DNA from: Allium sativum
Lineage: Eukaryota > Streptophyta > Magnoliopsida > Asparagales > Amaryllidaceae
DNA length: 64,000 bases
Assembly (NCBI GenBank): GCA_030737875.1
Contig: CM060909.1
Span: forward strand, 32,601,159 to 32,665,158
Reading direction: 5' to 3'
Part shown: in pieces, positions 1 to 11,092 of the stretch
How positions within the stretch are numbered: the stretch's first letter is position 1
How the letters are laid out: each line of letters begins with the position of its first letter
The notes under the pieces: generated by a model
Told to the model about the DNA's origin: nothing
Database searches by the model: none
The model's input: only the letters and a program-made list of their open reading frames with translations
Made by a program: the position numbers and the translations under genes

Positions 1-2246
1 AAGATTTCTACTTTTAAAGTGTCATGAAGTTGGATAGCTATAGGTGAGAATTTCTCACCTTTCAATTTCTTTTCTAGATATATATATATATATATATACT
101 AGGATGTAGACGGTGTTTAGTAGCACCCGACACAATCGTCCACAGACCATGGACTTGTTTGTTTGATTGCAAAAATTAGTTAGATTATTTGATTGAAATT
201 GAATTGTTTGGTGAAATGAATGGATTTGATTGATGTGTGAATGGCGTGGGCCTTCACTAGACCAGGGATAAGGCTAGGCCTTGTCCCGTTTCTAGTATCG
301 TGTCGTTGTGCCGCCGAAATTTTCTAAAATAAGTTAGAAAAATAAAAATATCATTTTCATTTTGTAAATGAACTGAATAAAAATTCATGTGTTAAAATAA
401 ATATTCATTTACAAACCGGACGGTTTGTTTATGTACACCTATTTGAAGGACATTGATTGGGACGATAAATTTTACACATCGCCCAACTGCACAAATAAAA
501 ATCTGTATTTGATTGCTTGAAACCCCACATGGGTATTGGGATGATATTTGATGTACACTAATCCCGATTGTTTAGTTGTATGTCGATCGATAGATTGACA
601 AACTGTTATAAGCGTTGAATATTTATATTTGATGCTTATACAGTGTAGAATGCACTTTGGATGATGGTTGGTTATTCATCGTTGTTATTGAATACATGTG
701 TTGTAGAAAATCCATATAATTAACATTATATGGTAATTGATTGGGCCTCATTCCAGTTTTAAAATAGAAATATTTGAAAAAGAAATATTTGAAATAGAAT
801 ATTTGAAAATAGGAATATATGAAGCCGTATTGATTAGATTGACGCCATTTTGACGTGAACGATATTTATATCGATTTTATTCATTTTAAAATGAATATCA
901 AAAGTGATTTCAAAATTTGACATTTTGAAAGGAATTGAAATTCGAATTAAATTTAAATTCGAATTAAATTGAAATGAAATGAAATTCGAATTAAACTGAA
1001 TAGAATTGAAATTCGAATTAGATTGAAATCGTTTTGAATTGAATTTAAAACGTATTGAAATTGAATAGAAATGAATTCGAATTGAAATTGAATTGAATTG
1101 AAAACGAGATCAATTTGAATTGAAATCAATTTGAAATGAATTTAAAACGAATTTATATTGGAATATTCAATTTTGATTTGAAATTGAATATGAAGTTGAA
1201 ACCGTTTTGAAAATGAGTTGAAAACGATTTATAAAGCACGTTTTAAAAGGAAATCGACAAAGTATATATTATATATATTATATATATAATATAGTGGTCT
1301 GAATAGAACGCGCCGCGGCAGTTCGCGAATTTCGACCATTGACTTCGAACGGATATTACGGGAGATCCGACCGTCGGATTCTCCTAAAACCGGAACCGTT
1401 GGGTTCGTATCCAAAAGAGCTTTCTAATGAATATTAGAAATTTGAAATCTAACGGTTGGATTTGGAATTATGTCCAAATCAAATTTGAAAAAGGTCGCTG
1501 TAAGTGCAGTTCGATGGCCGTTGATGGAAATCCACTGTACGGGCCTTGATAAAATTATTAAAAATAGTAATAATTTGTGTAAAATCATAAGAAATGATTT
1601 AGAAAGAATTAGGATGAAAAACTCCATATTTGAAAAGATAAAAATAGATTTTTATCGAAATTAACTAGTTTTGAACTAGAATTATAATTCTATTTATTTT
1701 TAAATAAATAAATTGAATTTGAAATGGTTTTGAAAATGACCAGGATTTCCAATGATTGCATTGGAATGGATTTGAATCGAAATTGTCTTCGGAATATTTC
1801 GATGTTGGAATTCGTGATTTTACAGATGTTGTTATGGAAATTTGAAAGATATATTTATATCGTTATCTCCAATACGACATTTGTTAATCGTAGAATTTGA
1901 TATTGAATATAAGCCGATATATTTTCTATTCAGAGCCTTGTATTTAATATCAAATGTGATTTGGGTTTGTCGTGAATGGTGTCTTCATTAACACTGTTCT
2001 TGAATCCAGATGAGAAAAAGATTGAATCTTTTTATTTAGATTTAATGAAGTGTACCAATTAAATGATATTTAATTGGAATGGAATTGATATTGATTTTTG
2101 GGTTTGTCGTGGACAGTGTTTTAAATAACACTCGTTCTTTAACCTGATAATTAATGGAAGGTGATTTTGGGTTTATCGTGAACCGTGTTTTAAATGACAC
2201 TGATTCTTTAACCCAGTTAACGATTAAAACTAAGTGGAGTTTTAAT

Positions 2247-2251
2247 GAATC
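2247..2251. repeat. target-site duplication of GL1, left
   Basis: GAATC immediately before the left LTR, repeated at 15396-15400. The same site is present once and uninterrupted in GL2 copy B at 24998-25002. Confidence 0.95.
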
Positions 2252-2538
2252 TGTAAAGACCCGGAAATTCCCGCTCTTTGAATCGACCATAAACCACACA
2301 GGTCTGACCCAAAGGTTGGAAATCTTCGAATACTTTAACTTTGGGAATACAATACATCAGAACAATAACAGCAGACTTTTATTACATTATAATAATGTTA
2401 CATCAGAGTACAGAATATATCAGAGTACATTGAAATAAAATTACAGCGGAAGATGAAATTACAATACTTTTAATACATTAAATAAAATACAGTAAACAGC
2501 GGAAGACTACTAAGCTCTGGACACAGCTTTAGGCTTCG

Positions 2539-2572
2539 ATCCAGGATCCTGCTAAAAGAATAGATATCTGCA
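2539..2572 (-). promoter_or_regulatory. splice-acceptor-like sites near GL1 LTR end
   Basis: On the minus strand a T-rich run precedes TTTTTGCAG, with a second AG (TTTTAGCAG) before GATCCTGG. The same arrangement is found at the corresponding place in GL2 (17249-17256 and 37563-37570). A second GL1 copy lies in the right LTR near 9305-9338. Splicing is inferred from consensus only. Confidence 0.35.
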
Positions 2573-2636
2573 AAAAGCTACTCGACTGCCCATGTGGAAA
2601 AGAGGGCACCCGAGTTTGCCAGTGAACAAACTACGA

Positions 2637-2653
2637 GTCAGTCATGGGACTGG
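2637..2653 (-). promoter_or_regulatory. conserved CAGTC/GACTG hairpin in GL1 LTR
   Basis: A short stem CAGTC/GACTG with a 4-base loop, about 65-80 bases upstream (minus sense) of the acceptor-like TTTGCAG. Equivalents occur in GL2 (17163-17180, 37480-37497, 44159-44176, 51442-51459), GL3 (41196-41213), the right GL1 LTR (9403-9419) and the Ty3 LTRs (27936-27953, 35960-35977). Confidence 0.5.
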
Positions 2654-3649
2654 TGTGAGAATTCTAAACTAATTTAATTAATAAGACAAATCCAAGGACC
2701 ACGCCACTTTCGCGGAACGGGTTTACTCCTATGGATTGCCAGTGCATAAACCTAAGTAAATCGAGAAATAACGCAATGTCTTTTTGGAAAAATGAAACCA
2801 TTATAAGACCCAAGTCCCATCACACAATGCAACGCACACCAGAGGATAGGGTTTTACCTTATAATGGTCAAAAGATGCTTGATACGTATAAAACGGATTT
2901 GATATTATTATTAGTGTATATATGTTTTAATAAAAAGATTTGAATCATAAGTATCAATCCTAGACGGCATGGTTACCATATAGCATGTCGCCAATACTAG
3001 TTCTACAATCAAAACCGCAAGGGCGTATTGGAAATTTGGATTCCATCATGAGTCGAGGCTAGGGGCAAGCTCCTCTCCGATTCGAGACACTCTAGCAAAT
3101 GCCTCAGGATCCCCCGCAGTGAACCCTTGGATCTTCAGGGCCGGTCCCCGCCTATGGGCAGTGGATTAGTTATGCCTGAACACACGCTTCCCGGTCCCTT
3201 TGGACCTATAGTATGACCACCAACGGCCTATAAAAATAACGAGGCGCCTCAAAATCCATCATCCACATAAGTAAAATGTCAGGGCTGGTAGGTCACTGAC
3301 ACCACTCTAGCTAGAAAGAAACGTGTGCACTCCCTGCAGTCCATATCCCGTTTTTGACTCATACCGGGGTGTGAGGCTCGCGAAGTCACGCTATACACAA
3401 AGCTACGCCTAAACAGGCCGTGCTTTGATCATCAACCACAAGGCCTGCTTTTCAACAAAAGCCTTGATCAATGCATCTTAGCATGCCACATTGTCAGTCC
3501 ATACTATACCATTGATTTCTGCCAATATATAACCTCTAAGCTCATATGTCTCAGAGAAGGGTGTTAACCACCAAGCAGATATGTATTAACAGAGATCAAC
3601 GAATGTAGTATAAAGGACTACAACGTCAGACATACATTCCATTTATAAA

Positions 3650-3674
3650 CTTATGCTCTGGGTCTGAGCGAAAG
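3650..3674 (-). promoter_or_regulatory. conserved CGCTC/GAGCG hairpin in R-like region
   Basis: An inverted repeat around the core AGACCCA. The stem is GCTC/GAGC here and in the right LTR (10416-10440). It is GTTC/GAAC in GL2 (16113-16133) and in GL3 (41993-42017). Paired substitutions suggest a structure kept in RNA. Confidence 0.45.
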
Positions 3675-4322
3675 TCATATCCGTACAAATCAACACTACG
3701 TCCGGATAACTACCATCTTAGCCCCGTCTTGGGAGCAAATCAATCAAGGACCTCAACACTAGTTACCCATTCGATGTGAAGATCGTCGGTCTTCAATCGC
3801 CGTCTTCAACTCTTAGATTTAGAACGTCGTGTAATCATTTGAAATGAGATTGAACTCGGTCTTCTCAAATGATTCTCTCATATATTTATAATTTGAAAAC
3901 ATTTCATATCGTTATTAATATTTGATAACGACCTATTGCTATTTTTATTTATATAAAAATAGCTCGAATAAATTTAACGACGCTTCGGGTCAATGGGCGA
4001 CCCTGGCGCTGTTTTCAACCAAATTTGACTTATGCATATCTAACCGTTGGATTTTGATGAAATTTATATCATTGGAAAGATTTTCCCAAAGCGGTCCTAA
4101 CGGTTCCTGTTTTGGGAAAATCCGACGGTCGGATCTTTCGGTATAACCGTTTAAAGTTACGATTGTCGATACGCGAACTACCGCGCGTGTTTCGTTTAAT
4201 TTATAATTTATATTTATATATATATATAAATATAAATCGTTTGGCGATTTCAACTATTAACGTATATTCTTTTATCGCATTTAAAATGACGATAAAAATA
4301 TCATTTTTATTTTACTCTGTTT

Positions 4323-5425
4323 TTATTTACATTTAAAATGTAAATAAAATGTGCTTTTTAAATTCACTTTAATTCATGCTTTATTTACACCAAATATAAA
4401 TAGATATTCTTTTTCTATCTTTGGTTTATTTACACTAAATGTAAATAAATAATTAAATAATCTTTTCTATCTTTTGATTTATTTACTCTAAATGTAAATA
4501 AATATTATTTCTTACCATTTATTTATTTACCTAGATATAAATAAATGTTTTCATTTTCCTTTTTTTTTTCTTTACCCAAATGTAAATAAATGGTTTTTTC
4601 TACTTCTACTTTTTCTTATTTATTTACACTATTTGTAAATAAATGTTTTTACTTTTCTTTTATCTTATTTATTTACACTATTTGTAAATAAATGTTTTAC
4701 TTTTACTTTTGCTATATTTATTTACATTCATTGTAAATAAATGTATCTAATTTCTTATTCATATTTATTTACACTATTTGTAAATAAATGGTTTCAATTT
4801 CCTTTGCAAATCCTATTTACATAGCAAATGTAAATAATTGTATTTCTTTAATTCTTTTCTAATATTTCTTTTTAACATAAAAAGAATATCTTATGTTAAT
4901 TCTTTTCTAACCTTTCCTTTTTATTATATACATAAGAAAATGTAAATAATTGCTATTTACAAATTGGTTCTTTTTATTTACATAAGAAAATGTAAATAAA
5001 TCCTATTCATATAATTATTCTTTTAATTCTTTTTATTTACATAAGAAAATGTAAATAAATACTTATGCACATAATAATAATAATTATTATTTTTTTTTAT
5101 TACATAAAATATAATTTTCTCCCTTATAATCTTAATTACATAAAAATGTAATTTAGTTCTTATAATCTTAATTACATATAAATGTAATTTACTTAATCTC
5201 TTATTTATCTAATGTAAATATATGTGTATTCCTATTTCTATGTTTTATTTATTTATACTTAATATTTATAGTAATTTACATATGCTTAAACCTCCCACAT
5301 TGGATAGGTATTGTTGTGACTACTGGACAGCCGGGCGGGTCCGGGCAGGTTTACATCACAACTCAATCCAACCTCGTGTTTAAGCATCATATTTCTTATT
5401 TATTTACCTAAGTGTAAATAAATGT
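4323..5425 (-). repeat. array of short palindromes, block I (GL1 left LTR)
   Basis: About 18 imperfect palindromes of the type TTTATTTAC-N4..8-GTAAATAAA, spaced about 35-70 bases apart by irregular T-rich sequence, with the foldback 5284-5388 embedded near the end. The second copy is at 11093-12183 in the right LTR. No coding capacity. Confidence 0.9.
5284..5388 (-). promoter_or_regulatory. GC-centred foldback motif, GL1 left LTR
   Basis: About 105 bp with outer arms GCTTAAAC/GTTTAAGC, a middle stem around TTGTGA/TCACAA and GGAT/ATCC, and a GC-rich centre CCCGGACCCGCCCGG (minus strand) able to pair CCGG with CCGG. It stands out from a surround of almost pure A+T. The motif also occurs at 12042-12148 and, twice per LTR, in the Ty3 element (26957-27046, 27068-27151, 34981-35070, 35092-35175). 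Confidence 0.75.
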
Positions 5426-5654
5426 TTTTCCTTTATTTTACTTTACAAAAAAAAATAACTTTTTATTCTATTCTTTATAATAGGAAAATATAACTTTTTA
5501 GTTTATTTCCTATACATTGAAATAAATATAAATGTCCTTTTATTTCTTATACATTGAAATAAATATTTCCTATAGCTTATGTGAATATCCTTCATAGTAT
5601 CAGCATTTCTAAATATATTTATATGTCAATCTTTGATTCATTCCTACTATACAA

Positions 5655-5840
5655 ACATGACGGTGTAATTTATGTCATTACAACTAAAATTAGCTCAACG
5701 ATGTTTTTGTGTCATCACAAATAAATTAACACACGATGGTTTTGTGTCATTACAACAAAAATTTAACATAACAATGTATTGGTGTTATTACAACTAAAAT
5801 TTAACACAACAATGTTTGGTGTCATTTCAACTAATTTAAC
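5655..5840 (-). repeat. 45-bp minisatellite, block II (GL1 left LTR)
   Basis: Four to five degenerate direct repeats of about 45 bp with the core GTGTCATTACAACTAAAAT and AACACAACAATG. The right-LTR copy is at 12415-12605. Confidence 0.8.
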
Positions 5841-5889
5841 ATAAACAACATAATATCTGATTTGGTGTACTTTTGATGAGTCACAATAA

Positions 5890-7075
5890 AGGTCTCATCT
5901 TTATTTTTATTTTATTTGTTAATGAAAATAAAGATTTAAAAACTTGCATTTTATTTTATGAGTAAAATAAAGATTAAACTTGCCCTTTTATTATATTCAC
6001 AAAATAAATGTAACACTTTGTTCTTTAATTTGTAAACAGAATAAACACCAAAATTTTCTCTTTTATATTTCTGTTAACAAAATGAGCACTAAACTTGTTC
6101 CTTTACTTTGCAAATAAAATGAGCGCAAAATTTGTTCTTTTACTATGTTAACAAAATTAACGTAAAGATTGTTTCTTTTCTTTGTTAACAAAATCAACAT
6201 AAAAATTTATCCTGTTCCTATGTTTACACAATGGCATAAAAGTTTATCCTTTATATATTAACAAAACAATGTTAACTTTGTCCCTTTTTTTTTTATTAAC
6301 AAATTTTGACAAAATATTGCTCTTTTGTTTTATGTAAACAAAAACTTGCCTTTTATTTTACAATCAAATTTCATGTTAAAATTATCTTTTATTTTGCTTG
6401 TAAACAAGATAAACAAAGCAAGAATAAATATTTTAATTTTTATTTAAGAAAAAGAAAGAAAAAAAAAGGATGAGAATAAAATCAAAGTAAAACTTTGTCA
6501 TTTATTTTGTCAACACACTTGTCTTTTTATCTTATAAACAAAATTTGCCTTTTTATCATGTAAACAAAATAACATAAAATAATTCTTTTTTTATTATTAC
6601 AAAATAAACAAGAAATAATCATTTTATTTTGTCAATTAAAATAAAAATCAAACTTTCCTTTATTTGTGAATCAAAAGATTTAACTTTCTTTTATTTGTGA
6701 GTCAAAATGTTCTTCTCTTCCTTTATACTTTTATTTGGTAAATCAAAGATGTGGACTTTTCTTTTAATTTGTAAACAAAAATTTGTCTCCTTATTATGTA
6801 AACAAAAATTACATAAAGATTTGTCTTTTTATTTGTAAACAAAAGTAATGTTAAAAACTTGTCCTTTATTTTATTAACAAAATTTATATTAAAAACTTGT
6901 CATTTATTTTGTAAGCAAAATTTATATTAACAATTTCACTTTTATTTTGTAAACAAAATATATGTTAAAATTTTGTCCTTGATCTTGTGAAACAAATAAA
7001 GATTTTAACTTTTCTTTTGTTTTATAAAAAACAAGATTCAACTTTCTTTTGATTTTTAGAGAGAAATAAAAATGA
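5890..7075 (-). repeat. array of short palindromes, block III (GL1 left LTR)
   Basis: More than 20 degenerate units of about 45 bp, each containing a palindrome of the type TTTTGTTAACAAAA or ATTTTGTAAACAAAAT, separated by CTTGTCCTTTTATT-like spacers. The right-LTR copy is at 12650-13835. The minus ORFs at 6922-7140 and 13682-13900 are by-products of this repeat. Confidence 0.85.
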
Positions 7076-7348
7076 AAACAAAAATAAAATAAAAATAATA
7101 ATAATAAAGGAAATAAAGATGAGGATTTATAGAGATTCATCAGAATTTACAGATCTAGAAGCACATGGTTTTATCATAGCATCGCAGTTATTACAAATCA
7201 CAATCAATCATACATTACAGTACAATACAAACAGATCAAGCACCAAAATTTTACCACATCACAGCATAGATTAAATAATATACAGACAGATGTTTAACTG
7301 AATGAATAATTTAATAAATTATTTAAATTGTAGAAATCAGAGATTCTC

Positions 7349-7350
7349 AC
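7349..7350 (-). promoter_or_regulatory. 5' splice-site match ending the GL1 leader exon
   Basis: On the minus strand the leader reads CAACCAAG|GTGAGAATC. The same site is at 14109-14110 in the other LTR. An equivalent GGTGAGAA sits in GL2 copies A and B near 48 and 22932. Function is inferred from consensus and from the abrupt change from GC-rich to AT-rich sequence. Confidence 0.45.
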
Positions 7351-7697
7351 CTTGGTTGGTTTTCAGAAGTCGTTCGCATTCAAAATTTGACTGAAAATTC
7401 AACTATCTCAGTTTCAACTGCGGTTGGTACCATCGCGAAGATCTTTCTGATACGATCCCAACGCAACTGAAATCATTCGATTTCGTCGCTGTATGAAGGA
7501 GTTGCGCGCGTTTAAAGATTGGATAATTAAATTATATATATAAAAAAAATCAAACTATTCCCACCAATACTTGGATGCCACGTCAGCAGAGAGAGCCGCC
7601 TTCCTTCTTCGTGAACTCCGTATCCTTCTTTGGCAAAATCGAACCCAACGTTGAACCTTAGGGTTCCACGCCGCTACCTCCACAGCCCATCGGAACC

Positions 7698-7850
7698 TCA
7701 TCCACTACCGCCACGTCGAAGGTCAACCCGAGAGCATCCACCGCCCTGAACGAGACGCAGCTCGGTGGGCCCCCCACCACGAAATCCGAACCCGAAGTTC
7801 GCCGCTTCCTCCTCCAATTCCGATCTGCTCAATGACCTATCGATGATCAT
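7698..7850 (-). CDS. short ORF (50 aa) in GL1 leader exon, left LTR
   Basis: ATG at 7850-7848, stop TGA at 7700-7698; 50 residues. It starts MIIDRSLSRSELEEEAA and then becomes rich in Gly and Arg. It lies on the transcribed strand of GL1, downstream of the TATA box at 8025-8032 and upstream of the splice donor at 7350, in a GC-rich island of about 300 bp within AT-rich sequence. No family is recognised. The identical copy in the right LTR reflects LTR duplication and is not independent evidence of selection. It could equally be untranslated leader or a captured host fragment. Note that the plus strand of this island is C-rich and resembles a plant 5' UTR, so the captured piece may lie antisense. 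Confidence 0.25.
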   Translation of the reverse strand: MIIDRSLSRSELEEEAANFGFGFRGGGPTELRLVQGGGCSRVDLRRGGSG

Positions 7851-8024
7851 CTCCGTATGAAATTCAAGAGCTCGGATCTCTCTTCGATTTGGTATATGGC
7901 ACTTGGTTTATTATTCAGTGGATTGGAAATGGTTAAGGAATTAGTTTGGGATGATTTCTGCCATTCATTTGATACAGGCGGCGGCCAAAATTTTGAAATT
8001 AGGGTTTGGGTTAATTTCCATGTA

Positions 8025-8032
8025 TTTTTATA
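8025..8032 (-). promoter_or_regulatory. TATA box of GL1 left LTR
   Basis: TATAAAAA on the minus strand, about 600 bp from the LTR start and followed by AAACCCTAA. The counterpart in the right (5') LTR is 14785-14792, which would drive the element. The transcription start would be about 30 bases downstream. Confidence 0.55.
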
Positions 8033-8259
8033 ATATTTAAATGTTGTTTTTACAATTAAATCTAAAACTCTTAATCTAATCATATTTCAGTCCAACAAAA
8101 AGTGTCCCTAGGCAAATATCCACGTTCCGGACCCAATGGAACAGGTCTCGAGGCCCAATTCCAAAGTCTACTACCTGTTTTATTTAATTTTATATTTAAA
8201 TCATTTATTTATTAAATTCAACTGTACATTTTAATTTACCGGGGCCACATATGACCTCA

Positions 8260-8525
8260 GAAAAATCCAAAAAAATTATTTTTGGTTATGTATTGACGAT
8301 ACGGTTCTAACGAGACTAATTTCGTCGAATTCTGAGACTGTTTGAAAAATGGCTATTTTTAAGTCGATTAAAATTGACCGAAACTGACAAAACACAGTTT
8401 CTTTTGCCACGCTCACATATTAATTCGAAAAATTCTAAAAATTGAAATCTAACAATAATTTGACATTCCGGTTCCAACAAAAGTGGTTTCGTCGAAAACA
8501 GAGGTCGTTTGAAAATTGACTATTT
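8260..8525 (-). repeat. conserved U3 block with internal duplication (GL1)
   Basis: Two diverged copies, about 190 bp apart, of a motif containing TTTCGTCGAA and CGTTTG next to a TTTTGTTGGAACC- or CGTTAGAACC-like arm. The block is conserved in the right GL1 LTR (15020-15290), in GL2 copy B (21635-21890) and in both GL2 LTRs at 49379-49640 and 56640-56890. The position in U3 suggests promoter or enhancer elements. Confidence 0.6.
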
Positions 8526-8635
8526 TCAGTGGCTTTAATATTATTAAAAATGAAAATTTTAAATTCTGGCACATTTTCCAACAAAATTCTTCAAAATAAA
8601 ATTTTAAATCGGCCCTGATATTCCGGGTTGTTACA

Positions 8636-8648
8636 ATCTCCCCCACTT
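8636..8648 (-). promoter_or_regulatory. polypurine tract of GL1
   Basis: AAGTGGGGGAGAT on the minus strand, directly before the LTR. It is preceded by CGAGGACGAAAAG, the variant of the CGGGGACGAAA box that also precedes the PPT of the Ty3 element at 33484-33494. Confidence 0.9.
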
Positions 8649-8836
8649 AAAATCTTTTCGTCCTCGAAAAGGAACTAAGGTAAAAGTTGTTTAATTATCT
8701 AACCAAATTTTAATTTTCTTTTATTAATTTTATTTGTTGACTAACTTATCAAATATATATATACTTTTAAAATCATATTTTCAAAAATAGATTATATATA
8801 ATTAAAATACGTTAATTATAAGCTTATCACTCTGAA

Positions 8837-8951
8837 CTCATCCTAGGGCATTACTAACCCCATCTCTGATGAGTTTTCTCATTCTAGGACACTGCTGGTC
8901 CTATCTCTAATGAGTATTCTTATTGGACATTACTAATCCAATCTCTGATGA
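8837..8951 (-). promoter_or_regulatory. three tandem hairpins next to the GL1 PBS
   Basis: Hairpins at 8837-8873, 8878-8914 and about 8915-8951. Outer stem CTCAT(T)/(A)ATGAG. Inner stems differ but pair within each unit: AGGAC/GTCCT, GGG/CCC and ATTGGA/TCCAAT. The unit length is 37 bases, with a constant TCTCT in one arm. Single-unit homologues are at 40732-40768 (GL3) and 50935-50971 (GL2). Confidence 0.7.
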
Positions 8952-9003
8952 GTCTTTTGTTCAGTTCTAACGAGTTGTATCCCAAAGATTTGAGCTAACC
9001 AGA

Positions 9004-9015
9004 GCTCTGATACCA
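9004..9015 (-). promoter_or_regulatory. primer-binding site of GL1 (initiator tRNA-Met)
   Basis: TGGTATCAGAGC on the minus strand, two bases from the 5' LTR. It is the exact complement of the 3' end of plant initiator tRNA-Met, and it fixes the orientation of the element. Confidence 0.93.
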
Positions 9016-11092
9016 CCTGTAAAGACCCGAAAATTCCCGCTCTTTGAATCGACCATAAACCACACAGGTCTGACCCAAAGGTTGGAAATCTTCGAATACT
9101 TTAACTTTGGGAATACAATACATCAGAACAATAACAGCAGACTTTTATTACATTATAATAATGTTACATCAGAGTACAGAATATATCAGAGTACATTGAA
9201 ATAAAATTACAGCGGAAGATGAAATTACAATACTTTTAATACATTAAATAAAATACAGTAAACAGCGGAAGACTACTAAGCTCTGGACACAGCTTTAGGC
9301 TTCGATCCAGGATCCTGCTAAAAGAATAGATATCTGCAAAAAGCTACTCGACTGCCCGTGTGGAAAAGAGGGCACCCGAGTTTGCCAGTGAACAAACTAC
9401 GAGTCAGTCATGGGACTGGTGTGAGAATTCTAAACTAATTTAATTAATAAGACAAATCCAAGGACCACGCCACTTTCGCGGAACGGGTTTACTCCTATGG
9501 ATTGCCAGTGCATAAACCTAAGTAAATCGAGAAATAACGCAATGTCTTTTTGGAAAAATGAAACCATTATAAGACCCAAGTCCCATCACACAATGCAACG
9601 CACACCAGAGGATAGGGTTTTACCTTATAATGGTCAAAAGATGCTTGATACGTATAAAACGGATTTGATATTATTATTAGTGTATATATGTTTTAATAAA
9701 AAGATTTGAATCATAAGTATCAATCCTAGACGGCATGGTTACCATATAGCATGTCGCCAATACTAGTTCTACAATCAAAACCGCAAGGGCGTATTGGAAA
9801 TTTGGATTCCATCATGAGTCGAGGCTAGGGGCAAGCTCCTCTCCGATTCGAGACACTCTAGCAAATGCCTCAGGATCCCCCGCAGTGAACCCTTGGATCT
9901 TCAGGGCCGGTCCCCGCCTATGGGCAGTGGATTAGTTATGCCTGAACACACGCTTCCCGGTCCCTTTGGACCTATAGTATGACCACCAACGGCCTATAAA
10001 AATAACGAGGCGCCTCAAAATCCATCATCCACATAAGTAAAATGTCAGGGCTGGTAGGTCACTGACACCACTCTAGCTAGAAAGAAACGTGTGCACTCCC
10101 TGCAGTCCATATCCCGTTTTTGACTCATACCGGGGTGTGAGGCTCGCGAAGTCACGCTATACACAAAGCTACGCCTAAACAGGCCGTGCTTTGATCATCA
10201 ACCACAAGGCCTGCTTTTCAACAAAAGCCTTGATCAATGCATCTTAGCATGCCACATTGTCAGTCCATACTATACCATTGATTTCTGCCAATATATAACC
10301 TCTAAGCTCATATGTCTCAGAGAAGGGTGTTAACCACCAAGCAGATATGTATTAACAGAGATCAACGAATGTAGTATAAAGGACTACAACGTCAGACATA
10401 CATTCCATTTATAAACTTATGCTCTGGGTCTGAGCGAAAGTCATATCCATACAAATCAACACTACGTCCGGATAACTACCATCTTAGCCCCGTCTTGGGA
10501 GCAAATCAATCAAGGACCTCAACACTAGTTACCCATTCGATGTGAAGATCGTCGGTCTTCAATCGCCGTCTTCAACTCTTAGATTTAGAACGTCGTGTAA
10601 TCATTTGAAATGAGATTGAACTCGGTCTTCTCAAATGATTCTCTCATATATTTATAATTTGAAAACATTTCATATCGTTATTAATATTTGATAACGACCT
10701 ATTGCTATTTTTATTTATATAAAAATAGCTCGAATAAATTTAACGACGCTTCGGGTCAATGGGCGACCCTGGCGCTGTTTTCAACCAAATTTGACTTATG
10801 CATATCTAACCGTTGGATTTTGATGAAATTTATATCATTGGAAAGATTTTCCCAAAGCGGTCCTAACGGTTCCTGTTTTGGGAAAATCCGACGGTCGGAT
10901 CTTTCGGTATAACCGTTTAAAGTTACGATTGTCGATACGCGAACTACCGCGCGTGTTTCGTTTAATTTATAATTTATATTTATATATATATATATATAAA
11001 TATAAATCGTTTGGCGATTTCAACTATTAACGTCTATTCTTTTATCGCATTTAAAATGACGATAAAAATATCATTTTTATTTTACTCTGTTT

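Larger units (their letters stand above)
2252..8635 (-). repeat. GL1 left LTR (3' LTR in transcription sense)
   Basis: In minus-strand order: U3 (8635 to about 8000), with a conserved duplicated block at 8260-8525; TATA box at 8025-8032; leader exon down to the donor at 7350; palindrome and minisatellite arrays 7075-4323, with a GC-centred foldback at 5284-5388; R-like region 4200-2400 shared with GL2; and the LTR end at 2252. No protein-coding gene is supported. The short plus-strand ORFs at 2154-2438, 2731-2943 and 3922-4146 recur only because the LTR is duplicated. Confidence 0.95.
8636..9017 (-). mobile_element. GL1 internal region, 382 bp, no coding capacity
   Basis: Read on the minus strand: a 2-base spacer, the PBS, hairpins (8837-8951), AT-rich filler, the CGAGGACGAAAAG box and the PPT. 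There is no gag or pol trace. This is about the least an LTR element can carry and still be reverse transcribed in trans. Confidence 0.95.

Noticed and set aside
4323..5425. Regularly spaced palindromic repeats that could suggest a CRISPR array
   Set aside because: Spacing and repeat sequence are irregular, the array is inside an LTR of a plant element and present twice, and there are no cas genes.
9004..9015. GCTCTGATACCA as part of a tRNA gene
   Set aside because: Only the 12-base primer-binding complement is present (also at 40806 and 51061); no cloverleaf can be formed around it.
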